DNA of 64,000 nt, from positions 1 through 64,000 of the forward strand of contig DITE01000019.1 of NCBI GenBank assembly GCA_002422725.1. Direction: 5' to 3'. This document shows positions 34,582-44,575 of the stretch, in pieces; the stretch's first letter is position 1, and each line of letters starts with the position of its first letter. Under the pieces are notes generated by a model that did no database searches, was not told where the DNA came from, and saw only the letters and a list, made by a program, of their open reading frames with translations. Origin of the DNA: Bacteroidales bacterium UBA6192. GTDB taxonomy: Bacteria > Bacteroidota > Bacteroidia > Bacteroidales > F082. Made by a program: the position numbers and the translations under genes.

Positions 34582-35565
34582 CTATTGGTTCTTCCTGCTG
34601 ATCATCTTTTTTATCACAACAGCATCCTTTTTTAGCTCATCCATCGATATGGGCATAAGCACCCAAAAAACCAGCCCGATAATGCCTCCCCAAAGAAAGA
34701 AAGCTCCAAATTGAAGGATAGAGAATGATAGTGCTGTTTCAGCCGAAATTCCGTAGAAGCCAAGCAGATAAACCAGACTGAACTCTCTGGTTCCAAAGCC
34801 GGCAAAAGAAATGGGCAATAAGGTAGCCAATCCGACTATACTCAGGATGATAGCCACATCAACAATAGGCATATTCATTCCCAGCGACTTAAATATCAAC
34901 CAGATTGCTCCGTAATAGATGAGATAGGCCAGCAATGTGATCAGCCACAACATGGTAGCTTTTCCATGAACAGCCTGACGCAGACAGTCGTGCAGAAACC
35001 TCGGTAATGTCATTTTTGCAATACCCGGCTTCTTCATCAGTTGACTAATAATCCAGGCTGTCAGCAACAATCCGGCAAAAAAAACCACAACACCAATTAA
35101 AACAGCCACATAAGGACTTCCGATCCCTATCTGGCTGTATAAAATCAAACCGGCAAATGAAAGCATAACCAGTACACCCAGATCGAAAATCCTGTCGGTA
35201 ACAATGGTGCGGAATGATGGCAGAAACTCCATATCAACCGACTCACGGAGGTAGTAAAGGCGGGCAATCTCACCAATACGTCCTGGAGTAACAAGTCCGA
35301 TGGTAAACGAAGCCATGTAGGCCGCAAAAGACTTTGTTAAGGGATAATAATAGCCTTCGCCCCGGATAATCCAATGCCAGCGGTAACTTTTCACGGCCAA
35401 AACGATGACAACTCCCGACAAGGACAACAGGTAAAAAGGAATATGAATATTCTTCACAATGTTGATAAACCCAGAGGTATCAATATCGATAAACCGAAAA
35501 AGCAGGTACAGAATCAGGACTGATCCGGATAATTTAAAAATTAAACTTCGGGTTGATTTTCCCAT
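34582..35565 (-). CDS. UPF0104/lysylphosphatidylglycerol-synthase-TM family flippase-like protein
   Basis: This 327-residue protein has about eight membrane helices and the family signature SFTIGLVTPGRIGEIARLYYL near residue 92, with a second conserved region LATLLPISFAGFGTREFSLV near 245. Members of this family (AglD/MprF N-domain-like) are thought to move lipids or lipid-linked sugars. It lies 2 bp after the F420-dehydrogenase-beta-like gene, so the genes are co-transcribed. The substrate is unknown; neighbours suggest a glycolipid. Confidence 0.88.
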   Translation of the reverse strand: MGKSTRSLIFKLSGSVLILYLLFRFIDIDTSGFINIVKNIHIPFYLLSLSGVVIVLAVKSYRWHWIIRGEGYYYPLTKSFAAYMASFTIGLVTPGRIGEIARLYYLRESVDMEFLPSFRTIVTDRIFDLGVLVMLSFAGLILYSQIGIGSPYVAVLIGVVVFFAGLLLTAWIISQLMKKPGIAKMTLPRFLHDCLRQAVHGKATMLWLITLLAYLIYYGAIWLIFKSLGMNMPIVDVAIILSIVGLATLLPISFAGFGTREFSLVYLLGFYGISAETALSFSILQFGAFFLWGGIIGLVFWVLMPISMDELKKDAVVIKKMISRKNQ

Positions 35566-35567
35566 AA

Positions 35568-36899
35568 TTATTGCTCCTGCAATTTGCTTCTTTTGATTGT
35601 ATGAGTCGACTTTTTCCAGATGTTGCGTGTGCGTTCGAAAATTCCTCCAATGAAGGCAGGCGGAAACTGCTCAACCATCCAGCGTGATAAGCGGGTTCCC
35701 ATTAATATAAATAAACTACTAATAATCAATTCCATAACAATGCGTGAGAAAGCAAATCCCTGAATTGTATAACCAAAATCAGGCACAGGCTTCCCGAGCC
35801 ATTTTCTGAAACGAATGCGAATAAAACCACCCCTTTTCTTAAAATCATAGCCGTGCGAATGCATGGTAATGGCCTCCTGCTCACCAATTGGCTCAAAACT
35901 AAGCGCGCCTTCGCGGATCATTTGTCCCAATATCTTGTCGCCAACTGTTGAACGGCTGATGACCATAGAGAAGCCTTTTCCCCTTTCTTCATAAACCGGT
36001 GCCCAGGCATCGCCACCCGATATGTCGGTAAACTCATTTGTCAGATCGGTACAATAGAGGCTATTTCGCAGTATATGAAATGGTATCAAATAGTTCGCAT
36101 GAAATTTTTTCAGTTCGATAACCCTGCCCGATTTCATTTCCACACGCATATTGCCAGGCCATTCGCCATAACGGAAGTAAAGTTTGGTAATCTGTCGGTA
36201 ATCCTTTTCGCCATAAGTGCGAAGAAAACTGTTGATGGACGAAAAGTGCAGGGTGTTGCCGTAGAATGGGCCAAAGATGTACCGGATATTTTTGACCGAA
36301 GGATGATTGATTGACTGTAGTTTTCGGATCGACTGTATTTGCCCCGGCAGCCCCACATAGGCAAGCCTGCCTTCAAAGGCTTCCATTTCGGGCAAAATAT
36401 CATTGACTGAGCTAATGATGTATTTGCTTTGGGCAGCTGCAAGAATTTCTTCCCGGGTGGTGGCAATAAAAGCCTGAGTAAGCCAGGGCTCTGATTCCGA
36501 CATACCCAGAACAACAGCCCCTTCGATCATTTTTTTTTCGAGTAGCCAGATCAGGATAGCTGAAATTATTCCGCCTGAGGCACCCTTGCTCCGTGTTGAA
36601 AAGTCGGTAGCATAACCAATGCCTATACGATGGTATGGCCCGATGAACTCGTGAAAAAACGGGGCATCCGGATAAAACTTTTGCCTGTAAACCGGGAAAC
36701 TGAATTCCTTTCCCGGACAAGCCTCCCACAGTAAATCGGCACGAGCATCGTTGACAGGACCTGTAATTTCGGGACGATATGCACCGGTTTTGTCGGCAAA
36801 CACAACACTCCCTGAGGAAAGCCCTACACAACTTCCACAACGGTTGCACAGATGCGACCGCATGACTTTTTCGAGTTTATTGATACTTTTCACAGACAT
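35568..36899 (-). CDS. Coenzyme F420 hydrogenase/dehydrogenase beta-subunit family protein
   Basis: This 443-residue protein has an N-terminal iron-sulfur motif CNRCGSC (Cys18, 21, 24) with a fourth Cys at 61 (EACPGKE), then the FrhB N-domain (SKGASGGIISAILIWLLEKK) and C-domain (TDISGGDAWAP). In the C-domain the usual Cys-x-x-Cys before that motif is reduced to one Cys (RNSLYCTDLTNEFTD). Family members are flavin/FeS oxidoreductases; many occur in polysaccharide clusters of organisms without F420, where their substrate is unknown. I start at ATG 36899 (MSVKSINKLEKVM), overlapping the methyltransferase stop by 23 bp; 36932 is also possible. Confidence 0.87.
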   Translation of the reverse strand: MSVKSINKLEKVMRSHLCNRCGSCVGLSSGSVVFADKTGAYRPEITGPVNDARADLLWEACPGKEFSFPVYRQKFYPDAPFFHEFIGPYHRIGIGYATDFSTRSKGASGGIISAILIWLLEKKMIEGAVVLGMSESEPWLTQAFIATTREEILAAAQSKYIISSVNDILPEMEAFEGRLAYVGLPGQIQSIRKLQSINHPSVKNIRYIFGPFYGNTLHFSSINSFLRTYGEKDYRQITKLYFRYGEWPGNMRVEMKSGRVIELKKFHANYLIPFHILRNSLYCTDLTNEFTDISGGDAWAPVYEERGKGFSMVISRSTVGDKILGQMIREGALSFEPIGEQEAITMHSHGYDFKKRGGFIRIRFRKWLGKPVPDFGYTIQGFAFSRIVMELIISSLFILMGTRLSRWMVEQFPPAFIGGIFERTRNIWKKSTHTIKRSKLQEQ

Positions 36900-37617
36900 A
36901 AAACTGTCGTATTCCCAACTCAGCCAATACACTTCCCTGAAAAGCCCCGATCAACCTTTCGCCAAATTGCTGTAAGGCATCCGGACCAACAGGCATCAGC
37001 ACTGTTCCCTTATGGAGCAAAAGATTCCAGCCTGCTTTGTGCATCATGGCCTTCACTTCGGATGAGGCCAGAAACCGGTGTGGTCCTTCGCCATGCCCAC
37101 CAAAAAGTGAAGTGAAAATCCGGTAAGGGATTTCGCTTGTTGCAGGCGGACAACTGAGTACAAGCCTCGCATCAAGGGTGCTCACACGGTGCAGTTCGTG
37201 AAGGAACGCCAAGGGATCGGCACAATGTTCAAGAGTTTCCAGACTGAGTACCCGGTCAAATTCCTTATCAGGGAAAGGAAGCTTGCTGTACGTGTCAACT
37301 TTAACCTGTATCGCACCTGGTCTTAACTTCCTTGCTTCAGCCATTAAGCCTGAGGATATTTCAGCATTGATCACTTCAACTGAAGGGTTTGCTTTCCGTA
37401 TATAATCATCCGCCTCAGCATCGCGGCTGGTAATATTGAGTACTTTTTTTACTCCTTCTGTTTTCAGATGCAGCAAACTCTCCTTAAACCGTTGATCGTG
37501 AGCAGACTTTACCTTGTTGTTTTCTTTCATGTAAACCGATGCCACACGATCCCAATGGATTTCTACATCCTTATCGGACCATGGATTTCGGTGATCAGAT
37601 GAATTGTAATGATTCAT
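36877..37617 (-). CDS. Class I SAM-dependent methyltransferase
   Basis: This 246-residue protein has a Rossmann methyltransferase core. Motif I is degenerate (VKKVLNITSRDAEADDYIRK instead of the usual DxGxGxG), followed by VEVINAEISSGLMAEARKL, FPDKEFDRVLSLETLEHCAD and ARLVLSCPPATSE. The LETLEH and P-P segments fit methyltransferase family 11. The Gly-poor motif I is unusual and may alter SAM binding. Its start overlaps the upstream GT2 stop by one base (TGATG) and its end overlaps the F420-like gene, so the three are translationally coupled. A small-molecule or sugar substrate is likely. Confidence 0.85.
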   Translation of the reverse strand: MNHYNSSDHRNPWSDKDVEIHWDRVASVYMKENNKVKSAHDQRFKESLLHLKTEGVKKVLNITSRDAEADDYIRKANPSVEVINAEISSGLMAEARKLRPGAIQVKVDTYSKLPFPDKEFDRVLSLETLEHCADPLAFLHELHRVSTLDARLVLSCPPATSEIPYRIFTSLFGGHGEGPHRFLASSEVKAMMHKAGWNLLLHKGTVLMPVGPDALQQFGERLIGAFQGSVLAELGIRQFYVCEKYQ

Positions 37618-38483
37618 CAGTTTCGTTTGGTTCGGTTGAGCAGGGCAATCTGGTCGGCAAGCAAGCCAAAGAAGAAAATAAACATTCCCATGATTACCAG
37701 CAACATGGCACTATTAGGAAAACGCAGCGTAATGGTATAGCCCAGAATTCCCCATGCCATTCCGATGATAAAAATCATTGCACTGGCAGGGAAAAATATT
37801 TTTAATGGATTGAATAGCATAATAATACGAAGCAAAAGAAGCATGGTTTTCGATCCATCCTTAAAGTATTTCACATTGCTGTTTCTGCCTATCCTTTCTT
37901 CGACCACAATAGGAAATGTTCCGATGGTGTAGCCTTCTTTCAAAAATGCAAGTGTTGAAGTGGTGGAGAACGAAAATCCATTAGGCATAATGTGGAGCAT
38001 CTCGCTGATCAGTTTGCGATCGAACCCACGAAAGCCTGAATTAAAATCTGGCAATGGCTGTTCAACAAGATGTTCGCCCACCATACGGATCAGGCGTTTG
38101 CCTCCTCTCCGGTTTTTTACCTGAAACGAATCAGCTGTGCGCTCACCAATCACCATATCATGCTCATCCAACATACTGATAAGGGTTTCGATGTATTTAG
38201 GATCGTGTTGCCCATCGCTGTCCAGAATCACAACTTTCTCGCCTTTTGCTCTGCGGATTCCGGTTTTCAGAGCAGCACCATAGCCTTTGTTTATATTGTG
38301 GCGCAGGCATTGAACAGGATATTGACGTATGATGCTGTAAGTGTTGTCGGTGGAACCATCGTCCACATAAATTACTTCGAAGCGTTCGTGAAGCTTCATC
38401 TCAATCATGCGGTCGAGACCACGTCCGATACCTTCTTCTTCGTTGAAGGCAGGAACAACAATACTGATGGCTGGTGTTTGCAA
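37617..38483 (-). CDS. Glycosyltransferase family 2 (dolichol-phosphate-mannose-synthase-like) with two C-terminal helices
   Basis: This 288-residue protein has a GT2 domain (about 1-215): SIVVPAFNEEEGIGRGLDRM, the metal-site VIYVDDGSTDNTYS, and VVILDSDGQHDPKY with its DxD-like Asp residues. Two membrane helices follow (about 222-243 and 252-276). This layout makes polyprenyl-phosphate-linked sugars on the cytosolic face. It is the first gene of the glycan cluster, and a GT39-like enzyme at its end could use the product. A -7 box lies 22 bp upstream. Confidence 0.92.
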   Translation of the reverse strand: MQTPAISIVVPAFNEEEGIGRGLDRMIEMKLHERFEVIYVDDGSTDNTYSIIRQYPVQCLRHNINKGYGAALKTGIRRAKGEKVVILDSDGQHDPKYIETLISMLDEHDMVIGERTADSFQVKNRRGGKRLIRMVGEHLVEQPLPDFNSGFRGFDRKLISEMLHIMPNGFSFSTTSTLAFLKEGYTIGTFPIVVEERIGRNSNVKYFKDGSKTMLLLLRIIMLFNPLKIFFPASAMIFIIGMAWGILGYTITLRFPNSAMLLVIMGMFIFFFGLLADQIALLNRTKRN

Positions 38484-38504
38484 TTCAATCCGGTTTTATC
38501 CGGG

Positions 38505-38512
38505 CAAAGGTA
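38505..38512 (-). promoter_or_regulatory. Putative -7 element for the glycan cluster
   Basis: TACCTTTG on the minus strand, a perfect TAnnTTTG, about 22 nt before the GT2 ATG. No -33 TTG seen. Confidence 0.4.
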
Positions 38513-38813
38513 AGAAAAGCCATTGAAACGGTCTTTCTGTTAAACTGTAAAGTATCTTTACGGGTCAAAAAGTTCGTATAACACACAAAAACTGTTGATT
38601 ATCAATGCGCGGACCAACAAATATCTGATGAAAAAAACCACTCATTTTCAGTAATTTTAAGAAATAAAAGGCAATAAATACCTGTAATATTTGTTTAACA
38701 GTCACATTGGACCTTTTAAACATGTGCATTTCAGTAATTTATCCATGTAATTTCAAATTAACCTTATCATATCAAATAAGTTTTCGTTTAAAAATTCAAA
38801 AAAAAGCAGTGAA
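38513..38813. other. Intergenic region between the glycan cluster and creD
   Basis: These 301 bp between divergent genes are AT-rich with many short A/T runs. I see no reading frame of note, no strong hairpin and no perfect promoter for creD. Confidence 0.6.
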
Positions 38814-40139
38814 ATGAAACCATTAAAAAACAACGTTTACCTGAAACTGGCAGCAATCATCATTATTGCCCTGCTCCTTCAAATTCCTACAGCCATGATC
38901 AAAAGCCTGATTTTCGAAAGAGAGGAAACCCAGCGACAGGCGATTCATGAGGTAAGTTCAAAATGGGGTCACGAACAAACGATAACCGGTCCATTTATTA
39001 CCATTCCTTTTCTGAAGCAGGTGAAAGAATACTCAGATAAAGATGGGTCCATGAAACTCACAACTGTGAAGGATTACATTCACATATTGCCCGATGAACT
39101 GACGATTAAGGGAGAAATCCGTCCCGAAAAAAGGGAAAGAAGTATTTATGAAATTGTTGTCTATGAATCGATATTGCAGGTTTCGGGCAAATTCAACAAG
39201 TTAAACTTAGAATCAACCGACGTGCCCATCGACCAGATTCAGTTCGACAAGGCCTTCCTTACAATTGGTATTAGCGACCTCAGGGGAATTAAAAACCAGA
39301 TTGAACTGGACTGGAACATGCAGTCTGTAGTGTTTAATCCGGGTTTGGAAACAAACCATTTGGTGAGCAGTGGTTTGCAGTCAAATGTTACAATGAATTA
39401 TGCTGATAGTGCTGATTACAGCTTTTCATTCAATCTTAATTTGAAAGGAAGTCAGTTTTTGTATTTCACTCCTGTTGGCAAAACAACCAATATTCAACTG
39501 ACTTCCAAATGGCCCAACCCGAGCTTTAACGGAGCATTTTTGCCTGATACCAGAACAACTGACGACACCGGATTTGCAGCACAGTGGCAGGTGTTGCACT
39601 TAAACCGCAACTATCCCCAGACCTGGATTGGGAGCAAGCACTCCCTTACTGAATCTGCCTTTGGCGTTGACCTTTTGCTTCCCGTTGACAACTACCAGAA
39701 ATCATACCGGTCAATTCGCTATGCAATCCTGTTTATTGGTTTTACTTTCCTCGTGTTTTTCTTCATCGAGGTGCTGAATAAAGTTTTCATTCACCCGATA
39801 CAATATATTCTGGTAGGTATTGCCCTTGTAGTTTTTTACACTTTGCTATTATCAACCTCTGAATACCTGACATTTAATTCCGCCTTCATCCTTTCGGCAA
39901 TTGCCACATTGTTGCTGATTGCCGGATATGTGAAAGCCATTCTCAGGTCGAATCAGATAACTTTTCTGATCAGCGGAATCCTGACGATTCTCTATTCATT
40001 CATCTTCGTTATCATTCAATTGCAGGATTATGCCCTGTTGATCGGAAGCATTGGCATATTCATTATTCTTGGGCTGGTGATGTATTTCTCCAGAAAAATT
40101 GATTGGTATAACCTGAATCAGCAAAACAGCCTGGATTAA
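38814..40139 (+). CDS. creD: CreD family inner-membrane protein
   Basis: This 441-residue protein begins with a membrane helix (about 9-27) followed by the CreD hallmark ALLLQIPTAMIKSLIFERE and SSKWGHEQTITGPFITIPF. A long periplasmic domain follows (about 45-300). Six C-terminal helices (about 305-425) include KVFIHPIQYILVGIALVVFY and SEYLTFNSAFILSA. E. coli CreD is induced by CreBC and linked to beta-lactam and envelope stress; here no creBC lies beside it. Length (450 in E. coli) matches. Confidence 0.93.
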   Translation: MKPLKNNVYLKLAAIIIIALLLQIPTAMIKSLIFEREETQRQAIHEVSSKWGHEQTITGPFITIPFLKQVKEYSDKDGSMKLTTVKDYIHILPDELTIKGEIRPEKRERSIYEIVVYESILQVSGKFNKLNLESTDVPIDQIQFDKAFLTIGISDLRGIKNQIELDWNMQSVVFNPGLETNHLVSSGLQSNVTMNYADSADYSFSFNLNLKGSQFLYFTPVGKTTNIQLTSKWPNPSFNGAFLPDTRTTDDTGFAAQWQVLHLNRNYPQTWIGSKHSLTESAFGVDLLLPVDNYQKSYRSIRYAILFIGFTFLVFFFIEVLNKVFIHPIQYILVGIALVVFYTLLLSTSEYLTFNSAFILSAIATLLLIAGYVKAILRSNQITFLISGILTILYSFIFVIIQLQDYALLIGSIGIFIILGLVMYFSRKIDWYNLNQQNSLD

Positions 40140-40251
40140 ATTAAAATCCGGAAAACCGTTGTTTAAAAAAATGGGCGGTATGACATAGGATGGTATTGCG
40201 TAGTTACCATCAATGACATAATTTTGACAGTTAAACCAATTGATTCATTGT

Positions 40252-41502
40252 ATGTCATTCCAACCCGTTTCGTCCAGGCAACGCATTGAACTGCTCGATT
40301 TGCTCAGGGGTTTTGCACTATTCGGAATATTGATGGTGAACATGTCGATTTTTTGCAACCCACACACCATCATGTTCGGCAATTTTTCCATCTGGCAGGA
40401 TCCCGAAAGCAAAGCGGCTACCTGGTTTATCCGTTTCTTTTTCGAGGGCAAGTTCTATGTGTTGTTCTCCCTGTTGTTCGGCATGGGATTTCAACTATTT
40501 CTGCAAAAAATTGACGAAAGCCGCGAGGTGCTGCCACTTTACCGACGCCGCTTAATGATCCTGTTATTGTTTGGTGCACTTCATGTGGTGTTCCTTTGGT
40601 TTGGCGACATTCTGGTTTGGTATGCCCTTTTTGGCTTTGTGATGACCTGGTTTCGTAAGAAATCAAACCGCACCCTGCTTACCTGGAGCCTTGTGTTCAT
40701 GTTTATTCCGGTTGTTGCCATGAGTATACTGATGCTGCTTATGGAAATGGCCCGCAATATTCCCGAGGCGGCCGAAAATATGGCCACGAGTATGGCTGCC
40801 CAGCAACAAGCAATGAAGGATCTTACCAACCAAGCCTATACAGTGTATGCCAATGGAAGTTTCGCTGAGCAGATACGTTTCAGGTTAACAGAATATGCTA
40901 ATCTGCTTGGCGGCATCATTTTTTTCTACCCTAACACCCTGGCTATGTTTCTGTTGGGGATGATATTCATGAGAAAAGGTATGCTTACACAACCAGCGCT
41001 GCACAAATCATTCTTTAAAAAACTACTGACCTACACATTACCGGCAGGATTAGCCGGAGCTTACATTCTGGCAAGCTATTCACCACAAATCAGTCAGAGC
41101 GATCCAGGCTGGCTAAATGTACTGGTCATGTTTTCGCACACACAAGGTGGAACAGCCCTGGCATTGTCATACCTGGCTTTGATTGTGATGTGTTCACAAG
41201 CGAATCGTTTTGGCTGGTTAAGGCAGAAACTGGCATCAACAGGCCGCATGGCACTTACCAATTACCTGATGCAATCCATTATTGTAACAACTTTATGTTT
41301 TAGTTATGGGCTGGGTCTTTATGGAAAAGTAAGCCCACTACAGGGTATATTCATAACCCTTACCATCTATATTATTCAATTGTTTTTAAGTGACTTATGG
41401 CTGAAACGATTCCGTTATGGCCCAATGGAATGGCTTTGGCGCTCACTAACCTATGGAAAACGGCTTGGCTTCAGAAAGGCATCGCCTGCCATATCAGAGT
41501 AA
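40252..41502 (+). CDS. DUF418 domain-containing membrane protein
   Basis: This 416-residue protein opens with RIELLDLLRGFALFGILMVN, the usual start of DUF418/YeiB proteins. It has about ten membrane helices and ends with the DUF418 domain (FGWLRQKLASTGRMALTNYL, MQSIIVTTLCFSYGLGLYGK, PMEWLWRSLTYGKR). The fold is related to membrane acyltransferases, but function is unknown. I use ATG 40252 rather than an in-frame TTG four codons earlier. It stands alone between creD and the PLP enzyme. Confidence 0.92.
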   Translation: MSFQPVSSRQRIELLDLLRGFALFGILMVNMSIFCNPHTIMFGNFSIWQDPESKAATWFIRFFFEGKFYVLFSLLFGMGFQLFLQKIDESREVLPLYRRRLMILLLFGALHVVFLWFGDILVWYALFGFVMTWFRKKSNRTLLTWSLVFMFIPVVAMSILMLLMEMARNIPEAAENMATSMAAQQQAMKDLTNQAYTVYANGSFAEQIRFRLTEYANLLGGIIFFYPNTLAMFLLGMIFMRKGMLTQPALHKSFFKKLLTYTLPAGLAGAYILASYSPQISQSDPGWLNVLVMFSHTQGGTALALSYLALIVMCSQANRFGWLRQKLASTGRMALTNYLMQSIIVTTLCFSYGLGLYGKVSPLQGIFITLTIYIIQLFLSDLWLKRFRYGPMEWLWRSLTYGKRLGFRKASPAISE

Positions 41503-41636
41503 TAAAAACAGACAGACATTCATTTGCCGGCTTATCACATTTTTTTTCCATTTCTATTGAATAATTTCCATTTTTTATTCTCTCCATTTTTCCTTACATT
41601 CGCTGCCTGTAAAAACCAAACTTAAAACACAGAAAA

Positions 41637-43103
41637 ATGGATAATCCCGGAGTCAGTCATTTTGTCGAGGCCGGCAAACGCGCCATGGCCTGGCATGCTA
41701 AATATCTGGAACAAATGCGTCAATGTCGATTCGACACTATCGCTGTTCATGGTGTGTATTCAATGCAGGAAGCCCTCGACTTTAATCAGGGTTCACTCAT
41801 CGAGCCTGTGTATATGTCCACTTCGCAGGGATACCGCAATTCAGATGAGATGGAGGCAGCCCTTGGATATATGATTCCTACATGGTGCTACTCGCGTATT
41901 GCCAACCCATCAATGTATTATTACGAAGGGGTACTGGCCTTGCTCGAAGGATATCAGACAGGACTCGAAACTTCCTGTCTGGCAACAGCCTCGGGTATGG
42001 CGGCAATTCAAAGTGCCGTTGATCCTTTTCTGATCACCGATCCCAAAAAACCGGGAAGTAAAATCAATTTCGTGGCCACATGCCAGGTTTATGGTGGCAC
42101 TTTTCAACAGTTTGCTATCCGCAAAGAGAAAGAAAACAACATCGAATGGCGTCGGGTGATTCATTCGAATGACCTGAATGATTGGGAAAGCAGGATTGAC
42201 GAAAACACCCGGTTTCTTTACGGCGAAATGCCCAGTAATCCATCACTGGCATTTTTCGATCTCGAAAAAGTAGCCAAACTCGCCCACAAATACAACCTGC
42301 CACTTATTATCGATTCCACTGTAGCCACTCCTGCCCTGCTCCGCCCTCTGGCCTATGGAGCCGATATAGTTGTTCAAAGTGTAACCAAGTCACTGGCCAC
42401 CAGTGGTTTCTCAATATGTGGGGCCGTCATTTCACGAAAGAATATCGTATCGAACATCGACAATGACGAGATGAAGGCCGATTTTTGTACCTATGCTAAA
42501 TTGCTGCCAAACCGCGACAATGGCCCCAGCATTTCGCCCATGAATGCCATGCTGGCCATCAACGACATCCGGACTATCCGCACAAGGATGGACAATGTGA
42601 GCACATCAACCCAGCAGATTGCCGAATTTCTTGAAACACATCCGGAAATTGAAGGTGTTGATTATTTAGGGCTTAAATCGCACAAGCTGCATGATTTAGC
42701 ATCACAATATATGTTTCTGGCCGATTCGGAATTTGATCCGCGCTACGGCAAAAAAGTGAACCGTTACGGACATTTGATGTCATTCAGGGTGAAAGGAGGT
42801 GCAAAACCCACCAGGCAGGTTTTCGATGCTTTCCAACGAATTTATCGTGCAACAGACCTTGGCCGTATCAAGTCAGTTGCTACAATTCCGGCTATCAGCA
42901 CCCATTCGCAACAAGGTGCTGAAGGCCGCAAAATCGCCAATATACCCGACAACCTGATTCGTCTGTGTGTGGGTGGTGAGCATCCTGATGATATTATCCG
43001 TGACCTGAGCCAATCTCTCGACTCGCTCAAGGGTAAGAAAATTGCATTCAGCTCTCCGGAGTTTTCTGCCGGTGGAGCATCTTCTGCCAAACTTCAACCA
43101 TAA
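41637..43103 (+). CDS. Cys/Met-metabolism PLP-dependent enzyme
   Basis: This 488-residue protein is a fold-type I enzyme of the cystathionine gamma-synthase/O-acylhomoserine sulfhydrylase group. The PLP lysine is Lys251 in DIVVQSVTKSLATSG; the pocket motif CLATASGMAAI lies near 115, LPLIIDSTVATPALLRPLAYG near 222, and the C-terminal RLCVGGEHPDDIIRDL is typical. It is about 90 residues longer than classical members, with an N-terminal extension. thrC follows after 3 bp. Both act on homoserine-derived substrates, so transsulfuration or methionine synthesis is likely, but the exact reaction cannot be fixed from sequence. Confidence 0.88.
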   Translation: MDNPGVSHFVEAGKRAMAWHAKYLEQMRQCRFDTIAVHGVYSMQEALDFNQGSLIEPVYMSTSQGYRNSDEMEAALGYMIPTWCYSRIANPSMYYYEGVLALLEGYQTGLETSCLATASGMAAIQSAVDPFLITDPKKPGSKINFVATCQVYGGTFQQFAIRKEKENNIEWRRVIHSNDLNDWESRIDENTRFLYGEMPSNPSLAFFDLEKVAKLAHKYNLPLIIDSTVATPALLRPLAYGADIVVQSVTKSLATSGFSICGAVISRKNIVSNIDNDEMKADFCTYAKLLPNRDNGPSISPMNAMLAINDIRTIRTRMDNVSTSTQQIAEFLETHPEIEGVDYLGLKSHKLHDLASQYMFLADSEFDPRYGKKVNRYGHLMSFRVKGGAKPTRQVFDAFQRIYRATDLGRIKSVATIPAISTHSQQGAEGRKIANIPDNLIRLCVGGEHPDDIIRDLSQSLDSLKGKKIAFSSPEFSAGGASSAKLQP

Positions 43104-43106
43104 TGT

Positions 43107-44465
43107 ATGCTTTTCCATTCCACTAACCTTCAATCGTCGCCTTTAAGCTTTGCTCAGGCACTTCTTTTCGGACAAGCCCCTGACCGCGGCCTCTATTTGC
43201 CGGAATCAGTTCCAAGGTTGTCTGATCACGAAATCAGGCGATTCGGACGCATGGAGTATCACAAAATGGCAGCAGTTTTGCTGGGAAGGTTCATGGGCGA
43301 CGAAATACCCCGCGATGTGCTTGCCGCCATGACAAAAGATGCCTACAACTTTGATATCCCACTCGAAAATGTAAAGCAACGCCAGTTTATAATGCGCCTC
43401 GATCAGGGACCGACTGCTTCGTTCAAAGATTTTGCCGCCCGGATGATGGGACGATTGATGAACTACTACCTGAAACGCGACAACAAGCGGTTGCTGATCC
43501 TTACAGCAACATCAGGCGACACGGGCAGTGCTATCTCCCATGCGTTTCTGGGCATGGACAGGATTAAGGTTGTGGTACTTTTCCCCAAAGATGAGGTTAC
43601 CAACCGCCAGCGAAAACAAATGACCACACTAGGGCAGAACATCAATGTGCTTGCGCTGGATGGCAAATTTGATGACTGTCAGGCAATTGTTAAACAGGCA
43701 TTTGCCGACCCCCTGCTCAGGCAATTTGGCTTGTCATCCGCCAACTCGATCAATATCGGCCGGCTGATACCACAAATGGTTTACTATTTCTATGCCTGGT
43801 CGCGCCTTGCAAAAGACAATGAAAAAATTACTTTTTCTGTTCCTTCCGGCAATTTTGGGAACATGATGGGTGGGGTGCTTGCCATGCAAATGGGACTGCC
43901 TGTCGAGAAGTTTGTCATTGCTGTAAATGGCAATGATGAGTTCCCACAGTTTCTGAAATCCGGTCGATACAATAAAATTGAACCATCCAGAAACTGCCTT
44001 TCAAGTGCCATGAATGTGGGTCACCCCAGCAATCTGGCCCGACTTGTGGCTATGTATGGCGGTTCAATGGACGAAAAAGGAATTTTGAACAAACAGGCCG
44101 ATCTTCAGGCAATGCAAAACAACATCTGGTCGACTTCTGTTAGCGATGAACTTACCCGGCTCACTATTCGTGAAACCTGGGAAAACCACCATGTCCTGCT
44201 CGAACCACATGGAGCCGTTGGCTGGGCTGGGCTTCAAAACTACCTTCAGACCCAGGCAGGCGATGTGAGCGAAAAACTCTGCGTATCGCTCGAAACAGCA
44301 CATCCGGCCAAGTTTCCGGAAGAAATAATCAAACTGCTCGGTTTCGACCCGGCGCTTCCACTCAGCCTCGAAGGCATCGAAAACAGGGAAGAACATTTCG
44401 GTTCCATACCAACCCATTACGAATCATTCAGGGATTACCTGATGAAAAACTATGAACCGAGGTAA
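43107..44465 (+). CDS. thrC: Threonine synthase
   Basis: This 452-residue protein is a fold-type II PLP enzyme converting O-phosphohomoserine to threonine. The PLP lysine is Lys107 in GPTASFKDFAARMM; the phosphate-binding ILTATSGDTGSAISHAF lies near 130, and SVPSGNFGNMMGGVLAM near 247. The N-terminal SFAQALLFGQAPDRGLYLPE is the threonine synthase N-domain. It follows the PLP enzyme by 3 bp and precedes thrH by 110 bp. Confidence 0.96.
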   Translation: MLFHSTNLQSSPLSFAQALLFGQAPDRGLYLPESVPRLSDHEIRRFGRMEYHKMAAVLLGRFMGDEIPRDVLAAMTKDAYNFDIPLENVKQRQFIMRLDQGPTASFKDFAARMMGRLMNYYLKRDNKRLLILTATSGDTGSAISHAFLGMDRIKVVVLFPKDEVTNRQRKQMTTLGQNINVLALDGKFDDCQAIVKQAFADPLLRQFGLSSANSINIGRLIPQMVYYFYAWSRLAKDNEKITFSVPSGNFGNMMGGVLAMQMGLPVEKFVIAVNGNDEFPQFLKSGRYNKIEPSRNCLSSAMNVGHPSNLARLVAMYGGSMDEKGILNKQADLQAMQNNIWSTSVSDELTRLTIRETWENHHVLLEPHGAVGWAGLQNYLQTQAGDVSEKLCVSLETAHPAKFPEEIIKLLGFDPALPLSLEGIENREEHFGSIPTHYESFRDYLMKNYEPR

Positions 44466-44575
44466 ACTGACATGTATGTTGAATTTCAATACGTTGAGCA
44501 CTTTGTAAATGAAATCATCCGTTTCAATACACTTGCCAGCTTTGGCATAATCATCCCATTAATTTACAAGACTAT

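Noticed and set aside
41662..41874. Alternative reading frames of 60-150 codons inside known genes (for example 36412-36849, 51029-51952 minus, 47894-48106 minus)
   Set aside because: All lie within well-supported genes, have no conserved motifs and mirror the codon pattern of the true strand.
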